DNA of 18,614 nt from CAZBWS01 sp964495705 (GCA_964495705.1 CAZBWS010000049.1:1-18614), one strand, 5' to 3'. Shown: positions 1 to 6,816, numbered from the stretch's first letter. Translations and numbers: made by a program. Notes: generated by a model not told the origin, from the sequence alone.

Positions 1-72
1 TATAACGCCATGCTCTGCGGAAGTCCGTGAGCAACAGCGAGTTGGATTTCCGCAGAAGCATCTGGTTATGTG
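1..72 (-). other. attC recombination site of cassette 2 (may continue past the window edge)
   Basis: Read on the minus strand the site starts with R'' CACATAAC (72-65) and ends in GCGTTATA at the window edge. In between, GATGCTTCTGCGGAAATCC pairs with GGACTTCCGCAG-AGCAT, leaving a central loop of about 17 bases and unpaired extra bases in one arm. The gene stop at 84-86 lies 11 bases upstream. The next cassette should begin with TTATA just beyond base 1. Confidence 0.85.
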
Positions 73-83
73 ACTTTTGAATA

Positions 84-392
84 TCACTCAAAGTAAGCAT
101 GCCCTGTAGGAAAGTAGAAATCGTAGTCTTTCGCCAATCGCTTTAGGATAGGGTCAATATCAATCGAAAGCTGCAATGCTTGCAATTGATCCGCACCAAA
201 AGTTACTAGGCTAAATGACTCGTCTAGACCTTCAATACTTAGCTCGCAGGCTGACACTTCGCCATCGACTGGAAAATCTACCTCATCCTGTTTGACGACA
301 TAAGGCAATCCAACTTTGACCAAAATCTCTCTTTTGAAGCTTTCTCCTTTCTTCGAAGCAAGAAGTCTTCGTTTAGCTGCGCTACTATTCAT
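84..392 (-). CDS. Cassette-borne DUF6968-like protein
   Basis: A 102-residue soluble protein with no signal peptide or membrane segment. A basic N-terminus (residues 1-20) precedes a compact domain whose strand pattern and ending, with FGADQLQALQLSIDIDPIL near residues 65-84, resemble the small DUF6968 family of unknown function. That assignment is from memory of the family pattern and is moderate. It is the only gene in cassette 2: its ATG lies 18 bases inside the cassette boundary and its stop 11 bases before attC. No clear Shine-Dalgarno sequence is visible ahead of the ATG, which is common for cassette genes translated by read-through from upstream. Function unknown. Confidence 0.75.
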   Translation of the reverse strand: MNSSAAKRRLLASKKGESFKREILVKVGLPYVVKQDEVDFPVDGEVSACELSIEGLDESFSLVTFGADQLQALQLSIDIDPILKRLAKDYDFYFPTGHAYFE

Positions 393-410
393 TATCTGAA
401 AGCCTTAATA

Positions 411-484
411 CACATGACGCCTGCATTTGAGGCTGGTTTGGAGCGAAGCGGAAAACCAGTCCGACAACATGCACTTGTTAGGGC
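411..484 (-). other. attC recombination site of cassette 1
   Basis: Read on the minus strand: R'' GCCCTAAC (484-477), then TGCAT paired with ATGCA, then GGACTGGTTT paired with AAACCAGCC around a loop containing CCGCTTCGC, and finally GCGTCATGTG (420-411) as R'. The A that interrupts GG-CTGGTTT is unpaired, like the extrahelical bases that fix strand choice in known attC sites. The usual GTT of R' reads GTC here, a single substitution at the crossover triplet that could weaken recombination at this junction. Confidence 0.85.
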
Positions 485-492
485 TGGATTTT

Positions 493-1230
493 CTACAGTA
501 CATCAAGTGTAGGGATGCAAAACATACAACCTTCAACATGATGCCCTTCATCGTTATCTACCTTTTCACCAGTTTTTTCCCAAGTAAAATAATCAATTTC
601 ATTCCCATCATCATCTGATATCTTAGTAATTATGCATCGCTGGTCACGCGGATTTTCTACAAATGCGAAATGATCAACTCTAACAATCTCTCGATCTATC
701 CGTTGACATAAACTACCCATATAAATTTCATTTTCAATATGATCACACTCAGAAAACGGATCATGGCATATCGAGCACTTTCCTATAGTTTCAACAAAAC
801 CCGGACTATTATATATTTTCCAGCCAGGGAAGAGTGATTTTTCGGCGCCTTTCAGGCGAGCTTCAAGGTTTCGAATTCCATCATAATCATTGATTCTTAA
901 CGCGATAGACATATATTCCTGCGAATCGACCAAATGAGTCCAGGCATCTTCAAAACTATTTTCCTTAAGTTCTAACCACATAAAGAGGGATGATCTTAGA
1001 GCATTGATCATGCATTGCATGTGAAAAAATTGGTTGGCCACATGCTCGTCTTTTTTCTCAATTGCTTGAGACTTATATTGCTTAATAACGACGAGGTACC
1101 TTTCGCACTCCGCAACTTTCTGACGCTGAATTTCGCTGGATCTGGTATAAAAACTGAATTTCCCGCAAGAATCTATAAATTCACAAAACTCTTCGTGAAT
1201 TTTTTCAAAAGAGATTCTTTTCTCACTCAT
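493..1230 (-). CDS. Cassette 1, second gene: helical protein with C-terminal zinc-binding module, function unknown
   Basis: A 245-residue protein. Residues 1-140 are strongly helical and charged. Residues 150-200 hold a cysteine/histidine set, C152-x2-C155-x6-C162-x-H164-x10-C175, with another Cys at 199, followed by a VENPRDQRCIITK stretch. This looks like a structural zinc site, and similar CSICxxxxxxCDHI modules occur in other uncharacterised proteins. No catalytic motif is recognised. Its ATG overlaps the stop of the preceding gene (ATGAGTGA, 1230-1223), so the two are probably co-translated and act together. The stop is 8 bases before attC. Two-gene integron cassettes often carry toxin-antitoxin or anti-phage modules; that is a hypothesis only. 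Confidence 0.8.
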   Translation of the reverse strand: MSEKRISFEKIHEEFCEFIDSCGKFSFYTRSSEIQRQKVAECERYLVVIKQYKSQAIEKKDEHVANQFFHMQCMINALRSSLFMWLELKENSFEDAWTHLVDSQEYMSIALRINDYDGIRNLEARLKGAEKSLFPGWKIYNSPGFVETIGKCSICHDPFSECDHIENEIYMGSLCQRIDREIVRVDHFAFVENPRDQRCIITKISDDDGNEIDYFTWEKTGEKVDNDEGHHVEGCMFCIPTLDVL

Positions 1231-1690
1231 CGTTGTTGCTCTTGCTTGCGATTTTATTTATTGATGCTTCGAGCTTATCTAAACCCTCTAAACCTCCCTC
1301 ATAGGATATCTCTGTTAATTTCGATGTTTTTGTTTCTTTGTGGATAACCTTTAGTCGAACATTCGGCTTATCTTTGCTTTTGAAGAAATCAGTAACATAA
1401 TTTGCAATTACGCCGCAAGTAACAGCTATTAACTCAGGGTTCTGTGATAGGGCTGAAGACGAAACAAATAAGAGTGGGCCAAACCAGTCACCAGAACGTT
1501 GCTCGATCAATAACTCAGGTTCAGTTAAATATTTAATATCAAGCTGATCTTTAGAGTACTTATAAAATGATATTGTCGTTGAATGATACTCATGATTTTC
1601 ATCTGACTGGTAGTTATGCGGAAGAATAACAATTTCTTCAGAACTAATATCGAATTTTGGAGCTTCTATTTCTCTAACTGTGATTTCCAT
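1223..1690 (-). CDS. Cassette 1, first gene: hypothetical protein
   Basis: The ATG at 1690 gives 155 residues beginning MEITVREIEAPKF. An in-frame ATG at 1747 would add 19 residues but lies outside the cassette boundary (1723-1730), and AGAGGA sits a few bases before the 1690 start, so 1690 is preferred. The middle (about residues 66-103) is hydrophobic, with GDWFGPLLFVSSSALS followed by a possible amphipathic or membrane-associated helix ending NYVTDFFK. The C-terminus (about 108-155) is charged and contains ISYEGGLEGLDKLEASI. No known catalytic motif is visible. It overlaps the downstream gene by 8 bases, so the pair is probably translationally coupled. Function unknown. Confidence 0.8.
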   Translation of the reverse strand: MEITVREIEAPKFDISSEEIVILPHNYQSDENHEYHSTTISFYKYSKDQLDIKYLTEPELLIEQRSGDWFGPLLFVSSSALSQNPELIAVTCGVIANYVTDFFKSKDKPNVRLKVIHKETKTSKLTEISYEGGLEGLDKLEASINKIASKSNNDE

Positions 1691-1722
1691 ATTTCCTCTT
1701 TGGTGTGATGCTAGATTTAAGG

Positions 1723-1730
1723 GCCCTAAC
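1723..1730 (-). other. Cassette 1 boundary: attI-like or secondary integration site
   Basis: On the minus strand GTTAGGGC is the predicted crossover box (G^TT), exactly complementary to the R'' box of the attC at 411-484. Upstream sequence does not fold like attC, so this is the chromosomal or attI side of the junction and marks the first cassette. Confidence 0.75.
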
Positions 1731-1745
1731 AGCTGATTCAACGAC

Positions 1746-1761
1746 ATCTGTCGTATATTTC
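1746..1761 (+). repeat. 16-base direct repeat, copy 1
   Basis: ATCTGTCGTATATTTC, identical to 1895-1910. It lies 16 bases from the cassette boundary and contains one CGACAG hexamer. Confidence 0.9.
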
Positions 1762-1894
1762 ATTCAGCATCGCTGTCGTTTATTTATTTCATTTAAAAAC
1801 TCATGATCGACGATTATGCTAATTTTTTCAATCACTTATCCAGTATGTCTAAGGGCTTTCTAGTTTGCATATGCGACAGGGGGGGCTTGGATAG

Positions 1895-1910
1895 ATCTGT
1901 CGTATATTTC
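1895..1910 (+). repeat. 16-base direct repeat, copy 2
   Basis: Identical to 1746-1761, with 149 bases between the starts of the two copies. Confidence 0.9.
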
Positions 1911-2064
1911 TGGCGCCGTTGGACATGTAACACAATAAAACATTGCAATTCAATGGTTTACAAGAACACGAAGCCTCTCTCTTTTGGGCATTGCGACAGC
2001 TGTCGGTGAGTTTGGCTGAAAAGTAGCTTAGGTGCTTGGTTTTCTAGCGAGTGCCTTACTGTTA

Positions 2065-2463
2065 CTAAGCCTCAATTTTCCCCAACCATTCTTCAATTTC
2101 AGGGTTTAGGTAGAGCGTATCCACTAGGTCATTGGCCCAGTCGTGTTCTTTGAGCTGTTTAAGCATGTGCACGGCGGCGACTTGCACAGCGGGTTGTGTA
2201 GACCAAGCGGCGGTATTTAAGCAGCGCCAGTGGTCGGGGTCTCGGCGTTTGGGCTTGGTTATTTGTTCACTACAGGTTTCGCAGATAAAGATGCAGTGTT
2301 CTAGCTCAGGCATTTTGGGCACGGGGGGCACTTCGTGAATACTGAGCTTTACCCCGTTGGCTTCGCACAGCTCGCATTTGCTGCCGGCGCGACGGGTGAG
2401 GTCTTTGCCGAGTAGCGAGAGGGCTTCTAATCGTTCACGGTGTTGGTCTAGGCCTTTTGCCAT
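2065..2463 (-). CDS. PhnA N-terminal zinc-ribbon domain protein
   Basis: A 132-residue protein matching the N-terminal module of proteobacterial PhnA-like proteins. CELCEANG near residue 30 and a second pair, CETC, near residue 61 form a four-cysteine zinc site. They are followed by the characteristic HWRCLNTAAWSTQPAVQV segment and an acidic end. The C-terminal PhnA domain of the longer homologues is absent, so this is the stand-alone short form. Despite the family name, a role in phosphonate use is not established for these proteins. It is divergent from yigZ, with 70 bases between the start codons, and is the first chromosomal gene beside the cassette array. Confidence 0.8.
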   Translation of the reverse strand: MAKGLDQHRERLEALSLLGKDLTRRAGSKCELCEANGVKLSIHEVPPVPKMPELEHCIFICETCSEQITKPKRRDPDHWRCLNTAAWSTQPAVQVAAVHMLKQLKEHDWANDLVDTLYLNPEIEEWLGKIEA

Positions 2464-2533
2464 GGAGGGAATACCTGTTGTTTGGTGGCGAGAGTTTAGC
2501 GGATTATTCCTGTCTATGCTGTAAACTTGGCCT

Positions 2534-3136
2534 ATGCAAAATTATGCCGTGCCTGCCGATTCTGTGGAAGTGGAATACGAGGTCAAAAAAAGCCGTTTTA
2601 TCGCCCGAGCCGCCTATGCGGATAGTCGCGAAATGGCGCTTTCCATTGTCGCCCAAGCCCGGCTCGATTACCCTGATGCCCGCCATCACTGTTGGGCCTA
2701 TTTACTAGGTAATCCGTATTGTGCGGCGAGCGCAGCCATGAATGATGATGGTGAGCCCAACGGTACGGCGGGCAAGCCAATACTCAATGTCCTACAGCAT
2801 AAGCATATTGGCGATATTGTACTTGTTGTGATTCGCTATTTTGGTGGAGTAAAGTTGGGCGCAGGGGGCTTGGTGCGTGCTTATTCTGCGGCGGCGCAGT
2901 TGGCCATGGATGAATTGTCCACGCTACAGCAGGATGCTATGCATCAGCTTAGAGTCATGTGTGACTTTTCTGTAGAGCAAAACATCCGTCACTGGTTGGG
3001 TTTACAGGGCGGTGAAGTGTTAACAATAGATTATGCTGAACAGGTTGATCTTGAGCTAAGCTTTCCTGAAAAGCACCTTCAACAATGGCTAGCCTTTGCG
3101 GCTGCCAACAATATAAAAAATTACTTAGAGTCATAG
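2534..3136 (+). CDS. yigZ: YigZ/IMPACT family protein
   Basis: A 200-residue protein with the UPF0029 (IMPACT) N-terminal domain, about residues 15-122, and a DUF1949-type C-terminal domain, about 135-195. Diagnostic segments are KKSRFIA, the AR-DYPDARHHCWAYLLG region, NDDGEPNGTAGKPIL and VVIRYFGGVKLGAGGLVRAY. Length fits the family (about 200). The bacterial members are linked to ribosome or translation control by analogy with eukaryotic IMPACT, but their exact role is unsettled. The stop is separated by one base from the ATG of the next gene, so the two are very likely an operon. One copy of the interspersed ATGCGGATAG motif lies inside the gene (encoding Y-A-D-S-R). Confidence 0.93.
   Translation: MQNYAVPADSVEVEYEVKKSRFIARAAYADSREMALSIVAQARLDYPDARHHCWAYLLGNPYCAASAAMNDDGEPNGTAGKPILNVLQHKHIGDIVLVVIRYFGGVKLGAGGLVRAYSAAAQLAMDELSTLQQDAMHQLRVMCDFSVEQNIRHWLGLQGGEVLTIDYAEQVDLELSFPEKHLQQWLAFAAANNIKNYLES
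2616..2625 (+). repeat. Interspersed motif ATGCGGATAG (in yigZ)
   Basis: Exact 10-mer, sense to the gene; encodes the A-D-S of YADSR. It lacks the CTG extension. Confidence 0.85.
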
Positions 3137-3137
3137 C

Positions 3138-4088
3138 ATGCAGCAAATTCAGAAAAGTCCTTATGCGAGTTATCTAGCGGTTGCTTTGGTTAACATCTGG
3201 CCGCTATTAGGCGTTCTTATGGGTGACTGGACGCCGTTTGAGGTGGTGTTTATATATTGGTTTGAAAATCTGATTATTGGATTGTTTGTTATTGCTCGTA
3301 TGATTTATAAGCCTCAAGGTGGCTTGGCATTTGCTATTGGTGGGGCGGCGCTGTCATTGTTTTTTATGCTGCACTATGGTGTTTTTTGCTGGGTGCACGG
3401 AATGTTTGTATTTGGCGTATTGGGTGATGGTGTCACGCAGTTAAATGATCAAGCCGTATTTAGTTCCGCTATCGCCTATGTGTTTAACGGGGGGCTGAAA
3501 TGGGTGGCTTTAAGCATATTGATGGCTCATGGGCTTCGCTATGTACAAGACTATATGGCCGAGCGTATTGTTAGTGCACAGCTAGAAATGAAAAAGCCCT
3601 ATCGCCGCCTAATCGTCTTACATATAGTTATTATTGTCGGTGGTGGCTTGGCTGTGGCGTTACCCGGCGCTGGCTTTGCAATGATGCTGTTGCTTGTAGC
3701 CTTTAAAACATTTAGCGATATAAAAAGTGATAAGGCAGAGCGTGAAGAACAGCTCAAAACACAGGCTCAGCAGCCTATCCGCATGGTGGATAAAATTATT
3801 GCGCAGCTAGAATCAGAAGATAATAACGCTCAAGCCAATATGGAAATTAATGGGCAAAGCATGAGTTTTGCAAATTACACCGAGCTGCGCGATTCGGCGC
3901 AGTTTCAGCAGATTAAAAAAATGGCGCGGTTTTTCATGTCCAAAAAAGACATAGCCAGACTAGAGGCAGCACTGGAAAATAAAATCGCCAGAGAAGAAGG
4001 GCACTCGGGTGTTATTTTAGATGGCGAAGCGGAGCGAGTACCGGATGATATTAAGGTGATTTCACCTGACAAAAATGATCAATCTTGA
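3138..4088 (+). CDS. DUF6498-family integral membrane protein
   Basis: A 316-residue protein. About residues 10-205 contain several hydrophobic helices (near 11-28, 36-56, 65-90, 105-125, 156-190). The N-terminal pattern LVNIWPLLGVLMGDWTPFEV, continuing to YWFENLIIG, is typical of DUF6498 proteins. The remaining third, from about 195, is hydrophilic, charged and cytosolic, with many Lys/Glu/Gln. It starts 1 base after the yigZ stop, so it is probably co-transcribed and coupled. Its end overlaps the convergent PACE-type gene by 10 bases. Function unknown; membrane location is well supported. Confidence 0.85.
   Translation: MQQIQKSPYASYLAVALVNIWPLLGVLMGDWTPFEVVFIYWFENLIIGLFVIARMIYKPQGGLAFAIGGAALSLFFMLHYGVFCWVHGMFVFGVLGDGVTQLNDQAVFSSAIAYVFNGGLKWVALSILMAHGLRYVQDYMAERIVSAQLEMKKPYRRLIVLHIVIIVGGGLAVALPGAGFAMMLLLVAFKTFSDIKSDKAEREEQLKTQAQQPIRMVDKIIAQLESEDNNAQANMEINGQSMSFANYTELRDSAQFQQIKKMARFFMSKKDIARLEAALENKIAREEGHSGVILDGEAERVPDDIKVISPDKNDQS
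3775..3784 (-). repeat. Interspersed motif ATGCGGATAGGCTG (in the DUF6498 gene)
   Basis: Exact 10-mer on the minus strand, followed by GCTG (full unit 3771-3784). Antisense to the gene, where it encodes Q-P-I-R-M. Confidence 0.9.
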
Positions 4089-4504
4089 ATAGGCACGGGG
4101 AATATTCGGTCATAAGCCCAGTTATAGACAAAGGCATAGGCAATAAAAAATACTGCAAAGCCTATATCTAAAAGCAGCGCCTGCCACAGGCTAAGCTCCA
4201 ACCACCAGGCAATCAATGGCAGAGTTAAAACAATAAAGCTGAGTTCAAAGCCAATTGCGTGAAGAACTCTTATTGGGGTGCTGCGTTGATTGGGGCTACT
4301 CTCGCCGCGACGCATACGCCAGTGATCAAACACTAAGTTATAAAGGTAGTTGCACAGCATTGCCATTACGCTGATAGCGATGGCAAGTGCCCCCATCGTC
4401 GCCACGGGCTTATTTAAAATAAGCACAGTTATAGCCGTCGTCGAGACGATCGCAATTGTCTCGAATAGTAAGGTATGACGGATTCTGTCGGCTGTTGTGC
4501 GCAT
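4079..4504 (-). CDS. PACE-family efflux transporter (bacterial transmembrane pair protein)
   Basis: From the ATG at 4504 the protein has 141 residues and begins MRTTADRIRHTLLFETIA, the classic start of PACE proteins. The frame opens 7 codons earlier at a TTG (4525), which is not preferred. Four membrane helices form two repeated pairs: about residues 12-32 and 38-60, then 82-103 and 110-130. Both halves carry the family's conserved features: NYLYNLVFDHWRMRR after helix 2 and YNWAYDRIFP at the end. Known members (AceI type) export chlorhexidine and other biocides or short diamines; the substrate here is not predictable. A TATAAA box (4518-4513) lies only 8 bases before the ATG. The 3' end overlaps the convergent DUF6498 gene. 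Confidence 0.9.
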   Translation of the reverse strand: MRTTADRIRHTLLFETIAIVSTTAITVLILNKPVATMGALAIAISVMAMLCNYLYNLVFDHWRMRRGESSPNQRSTPIRVLHAIGFELSFIVLTLPLIAWWLELSLWQALLLDIGFAVFFIAYAFVYNWAYDRIFPVPIQD

Positions 4505-4564
4505 ATAAACGCTTTTATACAGCAAAAATAGCCTGTTTTAACCAGTAATTAGTTTTTAAATCTC

Positions 4565-4570
4565 TATAAT
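4565..4570 (+). promoter_or_regulatory. -10 box of the deaD promoter
   Basis: A perfect TATAAT followed directly by a GC-only discriminator (GCGCGC, then TTCG). No good -35 is visible 16-18 bases upstream. Predicted transcript start is near 4577, giving a leader of about 320 bases. GC-rich discriminators are typical of growth-rate or stringent-controlled promoters. Confidence 0.55.
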
Positions 4571-4576
4571 GCGCGC

Positions 4577-4898
4577 TTCGTGATCTGTGTTGTTACCTTG
4601 GTAAGAGGTACAGATCTTAACCGCCGGTTGTATCGAGACGGTGTAGAACAGTACTGGCTGTTGGTCTTTGCAAGGTTTTTGCACGACGCAGCTTTTGTCA
4701 TGCGTATGCTCTAGTAGCTTATCCGCATTGCTTATTTAGCGTTTTCTGAATACGTTTCTATGAACGCTTCGCCTCATGAAGGAGGCTGTCCTTAATTTAC
4801 GGTTAAGGGTGTGTGAGCGTACTATCCCCTACAGAGTCTCCTTGTGCCTGCATGTGCATCGCTAGATAAAAATCTAGGCGATAATAGGACTCAAAAAT
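4577..4898 (+). promoter_or_regulatory. Long structured 5' leader of deaD
   Basis: No convincing gene lies in the 373-base gap before deaD. Three hairpins are visible: GATCTGT/ACAGATC (4582-4588 with 4610-4616) enclosing TTACC/GGTAA; GCCTC/GAGGC (4771-4786), which sequesters a strong AAGGAGG with no start codon after it; and ATCGCTAGAT/ATCTAGGCGAT with an AAAA loop (4858-4882), ending 3 bases before the AGGA ribosome site (4886-4889). Long leaders are a known trait of cold-shock genes, including E. coli deaD, so temperature- or feedback-dependent control is a reasonable inference. A motif variant lies at 4719-4728. Confidence 0.55.
4719..4728 (-). repeat. Near-match of interspersed motif (ATGCGGATAA) in the deaD leader
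   Basis: Matches ATGCGGATAG at 9 of 10 positions; preceded by A and followed by GCT. Confidence 0.5.
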
Positions 4899-6803
4899 AT
4901 GTCTACCGACAAGCAAGAGCTGATGTTTGATCAGCTAGATTTGGCTGCGCCACTATTAAAAGCCGTTAAAGAATTGGGCTATGAACAGCCTTCACCGATT
5001 CAAGCGGAAGCGATTCCACATATTCTCAATGGCCACGATATCCTGGGCCAAGCGCAAACGGGTACGGGTAAAACCGCTGCCTTTGCACTGCCTTTCTTAT
5101 CTAAAGTTGACCTCTCGGATACCTCGGCTCCCCAGGTGTTGGTGTTAGCACCAACTCGTGAGCTGGCTATTCAGGTGGCCGAGGCGTTCCAAACTTACTC
5201 GCGCTATATGCCGGGTTTACACGTGCTGCCTATCTACGGTGGTTCTGGCTATGACGGTCAGTTGCGTCAGCTCAAGCGTGGAGTACACGTAGTAGTAGGT
5301 ACACCGGGCCGCGTGATGGATCACATCAAGCGCAAGACATTGAAGTTGCACAACATCAAGGCCATGGTCTTGGACGAAGCAGATGAAATGTTGCGCATGG
5401 GCTTTATTGATGACGTTGAATGGGTGTTGGATAACATTCCTGAAGAGCGCCAGATTGCCTTGTTCTCAGCGACGATGCCGCCGGTGATTCGCAAGGTCGC
5501 TAACAAGCACTTAAATGATCCTAAAGTTGTTAAAATTGAATCTGCGACCACAACCAATGAGCGTATTACGCAAACCTATCTGCCGGTTAAAGGCCCGCAT
5601 AAGTTAGAGGCCCTAACGCGCATATTGGAAGCCAAGGCTTTTGAGGGTGTGATTATCTTTGTGCGCACCAAGAACGCAACGACTGAGCTGGCAGAGAAGC
5701 TCGAAGCGCGTGGTTATTCCAGTGCGCCGATCAACGGTGACATCGTACAGAAGCAGCGTGAGCGCACGATTGATCGTTTGAGGAAAGGCTCTTTAGATAT
5801 ATTGATAGCAACAGATGTTGCTGCCCGTGGAATTGATGTTGAACGTGTCACCTTGGTTGTGAACTACGATATTCCTTATGATGCTGAAGCTTATACTCAC
5901 CGTATTGGTCGTACCGGTCGTGCGGGTCGTGAAGGCGAGGCAATTTTGTTTGTTGCGCCGCGTGAGCAGCGCATGCTGCAAACGATCGAGCGCACTACGC
6001 GTCAAAAAATTGAGCCAATGAAGCTGCCTTCAGTGGACCAAATCAATGAGCATCGCCTGGAGAACTTCAAGAAGAAGATCACTGACGCGATGGTTGCCCC
6101 AGGTATCGAGCCTTTCTATAAGTTAGTGAAAGAGTTCCAGGAAGAGCACGATTCTGATCCTGTGAATATTGCTGCAGCGTTAGCTAAACTACTACAAGGC
6201 GACGAGCCGTTGTTTTTGCAGGATCGCCCGTTACAGTATCAAGAGTCTTCCTATGATCGCAACGATCGTCGTGGGCGTGACAGAGGCGGCCGTGATCGCG
6301 ATAGTCGCGGTGGGCGCGATCGCGGTGATCGCCCACGCCGTGAGCGCAGCAAGTCTGCACCAGAAGGCATGACACGTTTCCGTATTTCTGTGGGTCGCAA
6401 TCATAAGGTTAAGCCTGGAAATATTGTTGGTGCTATCGCCAACGAAGGTGGCATCGACAGCAAGAATATCGGCCCGATTGAGATTCATGATGGCTTTACT
6501 ACTGTCGATTTACCGCAGGACCTGAATCGCGAAACGATTAAGACTATTGGTAATGCATGGGTGTGTGGGCAGAAGATGAGCATGGTGCCATTTGACGGCA
6601 ATGCCCCTGCTGGCAAGCCCCCACGTAATGACAGGTCAGATCGTTCTGATAAGCCGCGTCGGGACAAGGCTGATGCAGATGGCAATAAGTCTAACCCTTA
6701 TAAGAAGGCATCTAAAGATGGTGCTAAAAAGGGTAAGAAAACTTATAAGGACAAGCCTATCTCTAAGGGCAAGCCGAAGAGTACTTTAAAGCTAGGCAAA
6801 TAA
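4899..6803 (+). CDS. deaD: ATP-dependent DEAD-box RNA helicase DeaD/CsdA
   Basis: A 634-residue RNA helicase of the cold-shock/ribosome-assembly type. In order: Q motif around residues 10-40, motif I AQTGTGKT (52-59), PTREL (85-89), TPGR (135-138), DEAD (159-162), SAT (190-192), the second RecA lobe with ARGID near 309-313 and HRIGRTGRAGR (334-344). An arginine/glycine/aspartate-rich linker (about 453-482) and a DbpA-type RNA-binding domain (about 490-566, beginning TRFRISVGRNHKVKPGNIVG) follow, then a lysine-rich tail. Length and order match E. coli DeaD (629). The start has AGGA 9 bases upstream. It is expected to unwind structured RNA during ribosome assembly and mRNA turnover. It is monocistronic, with a strong terminator 17 bases past the stop. 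Confidence 0.97.
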   Translation: MSTDKQELMFDQLDLAAPLLKAVKELGYEQPSPIQAEAIPHILNGHDILGQAQTGTGKTAAFALPFLSKVDLSDTSAPQVLVLAPTRELAIQVAEAFQTYSRYMPGLHVLPIYGGSGYDGQLRQLKRGVHVVVGTPGRVMDHIKRKTLKLHNIKAMVLDEADEMLRMGFIDDVEWVLDNIPEERQIALFSATMPPVIRKVANKHLNDPKVVKIESATTTNERITQTYLPVKGPHKLEALTRILEAKAFEGVIIFVRTKNATTELAEKLEARGYSSAPINGDIVQKQRERTIDRLRKGSLDILIATDVAARGIDVERVTLVVNYDIPYDAEAYTHRIGRTGRAGREGEAILFVAPREQRMLQTIERTTRQKIEPMKLPSVDQINEHRLENFKKKITDAMVAPGIEPFYKLVKEFQEEHDSDPVNIAAALAKLLQGDEPLFLQDRPLQYQESSYDRNDRRGRDRGGRDRDSRGGRDRGDRPRRERSKSAPEGMTRFRISVGRNHKVKPGNIVGAIANEGGIDSKNIGPIEIHDGFTTVDLPQDLNRETIKTIGNAWVCGQKMSMVPFDGNAPAGKPPRNDRSDRSDKPRRDKADADGNKSNPYKKASKDGAKKGKKTYKDKPISKGKPKSTLKLGK

Positions 6804-6816
6804 TGCTAGCGTAGAT

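Larger units (their letters stand above)
1..1730 (-). mobile_element. Integron gene-cassette array (partial, first two cassettes)
   Basis: Two consecutive gene cassettes are read on the minus strand. Cassette 1 runs from about 1729 down to 418 and carries two overlapping genes. Cassette 2 runs from about 417 down to 6 and carries one gene. Each ends in an attC site whose R'' box matches the box at that cassette's own 5' boundary: GCCCTAAC (484-477) against GTTAGGGC (1730-1723), an exact complement, and CACATAAC (72-65) against GTCATGTG (418-411), one mismatch. This circular-permutation signature is specific for integron cassettes. Gene stops lie about 8-12 bases before each attC, with short gaps from boundary to start codon, as usual for cassettes. 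The DNA is visibly AT-richer than the chromosome to the right. The array continues past base 1. No integrase gene is present here, so it may be an integrase-less cluster, or the integrase lies elsewhere. Confidence 0.85.
1731..2064. promoter_or_regulatory. Non-coding stretch with CGACAG repeats, candidate attI or control region
   Basis: No credible gene is seen here; a 68-codon frame at 1803-2009 has no recognisable features. The hexamer CGACAG/CTGTCG occurs six times: 1748, 1773, 1874, 1897, and twice in the perfect palindrome CGACAGCTGTCG at 1994-2005. A 16-base direct repeat, ATCTGTCGTATATTTC, lies at 1746-1761 and 1895-1910. CGACA-TC-TGTCG (1742-1753) forms a further inverted pair 12 bases from the cassette junction. 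attI sites carry integrase-binding direct repeats on this side of the first cassette, so accessory attI sites are one reading. Operators for a regulator of the cassette promoter are another. Confidence 0.45.

Noticed and set aside
1691..1747. Upstream ATG at 1747 for the first cassette gene
   Set aside because: It lies outside the cassette boundary at 1723-1730, and a ribosome site precedes the ATG at 1690.
1803..2009. Possible 68-codon gene or integrase remnant next to the cassettes
   Set aside because: No tyrosine-recombinase motif (R-HxxR-Y), no ribosome site and no recognisable domain.
4505..4525. TTG start seven codons earlier for the PACE-type gene
   Set aside because: The family starts at MRTT-type sequence, and the extension would overlap the predicted -10 box.
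4760..4795. Eleven-codon leader peptide in the deaD leader
   Set aside because: No ribosome-binding sequence precedes it and the codon content suggests no attenuation logic.
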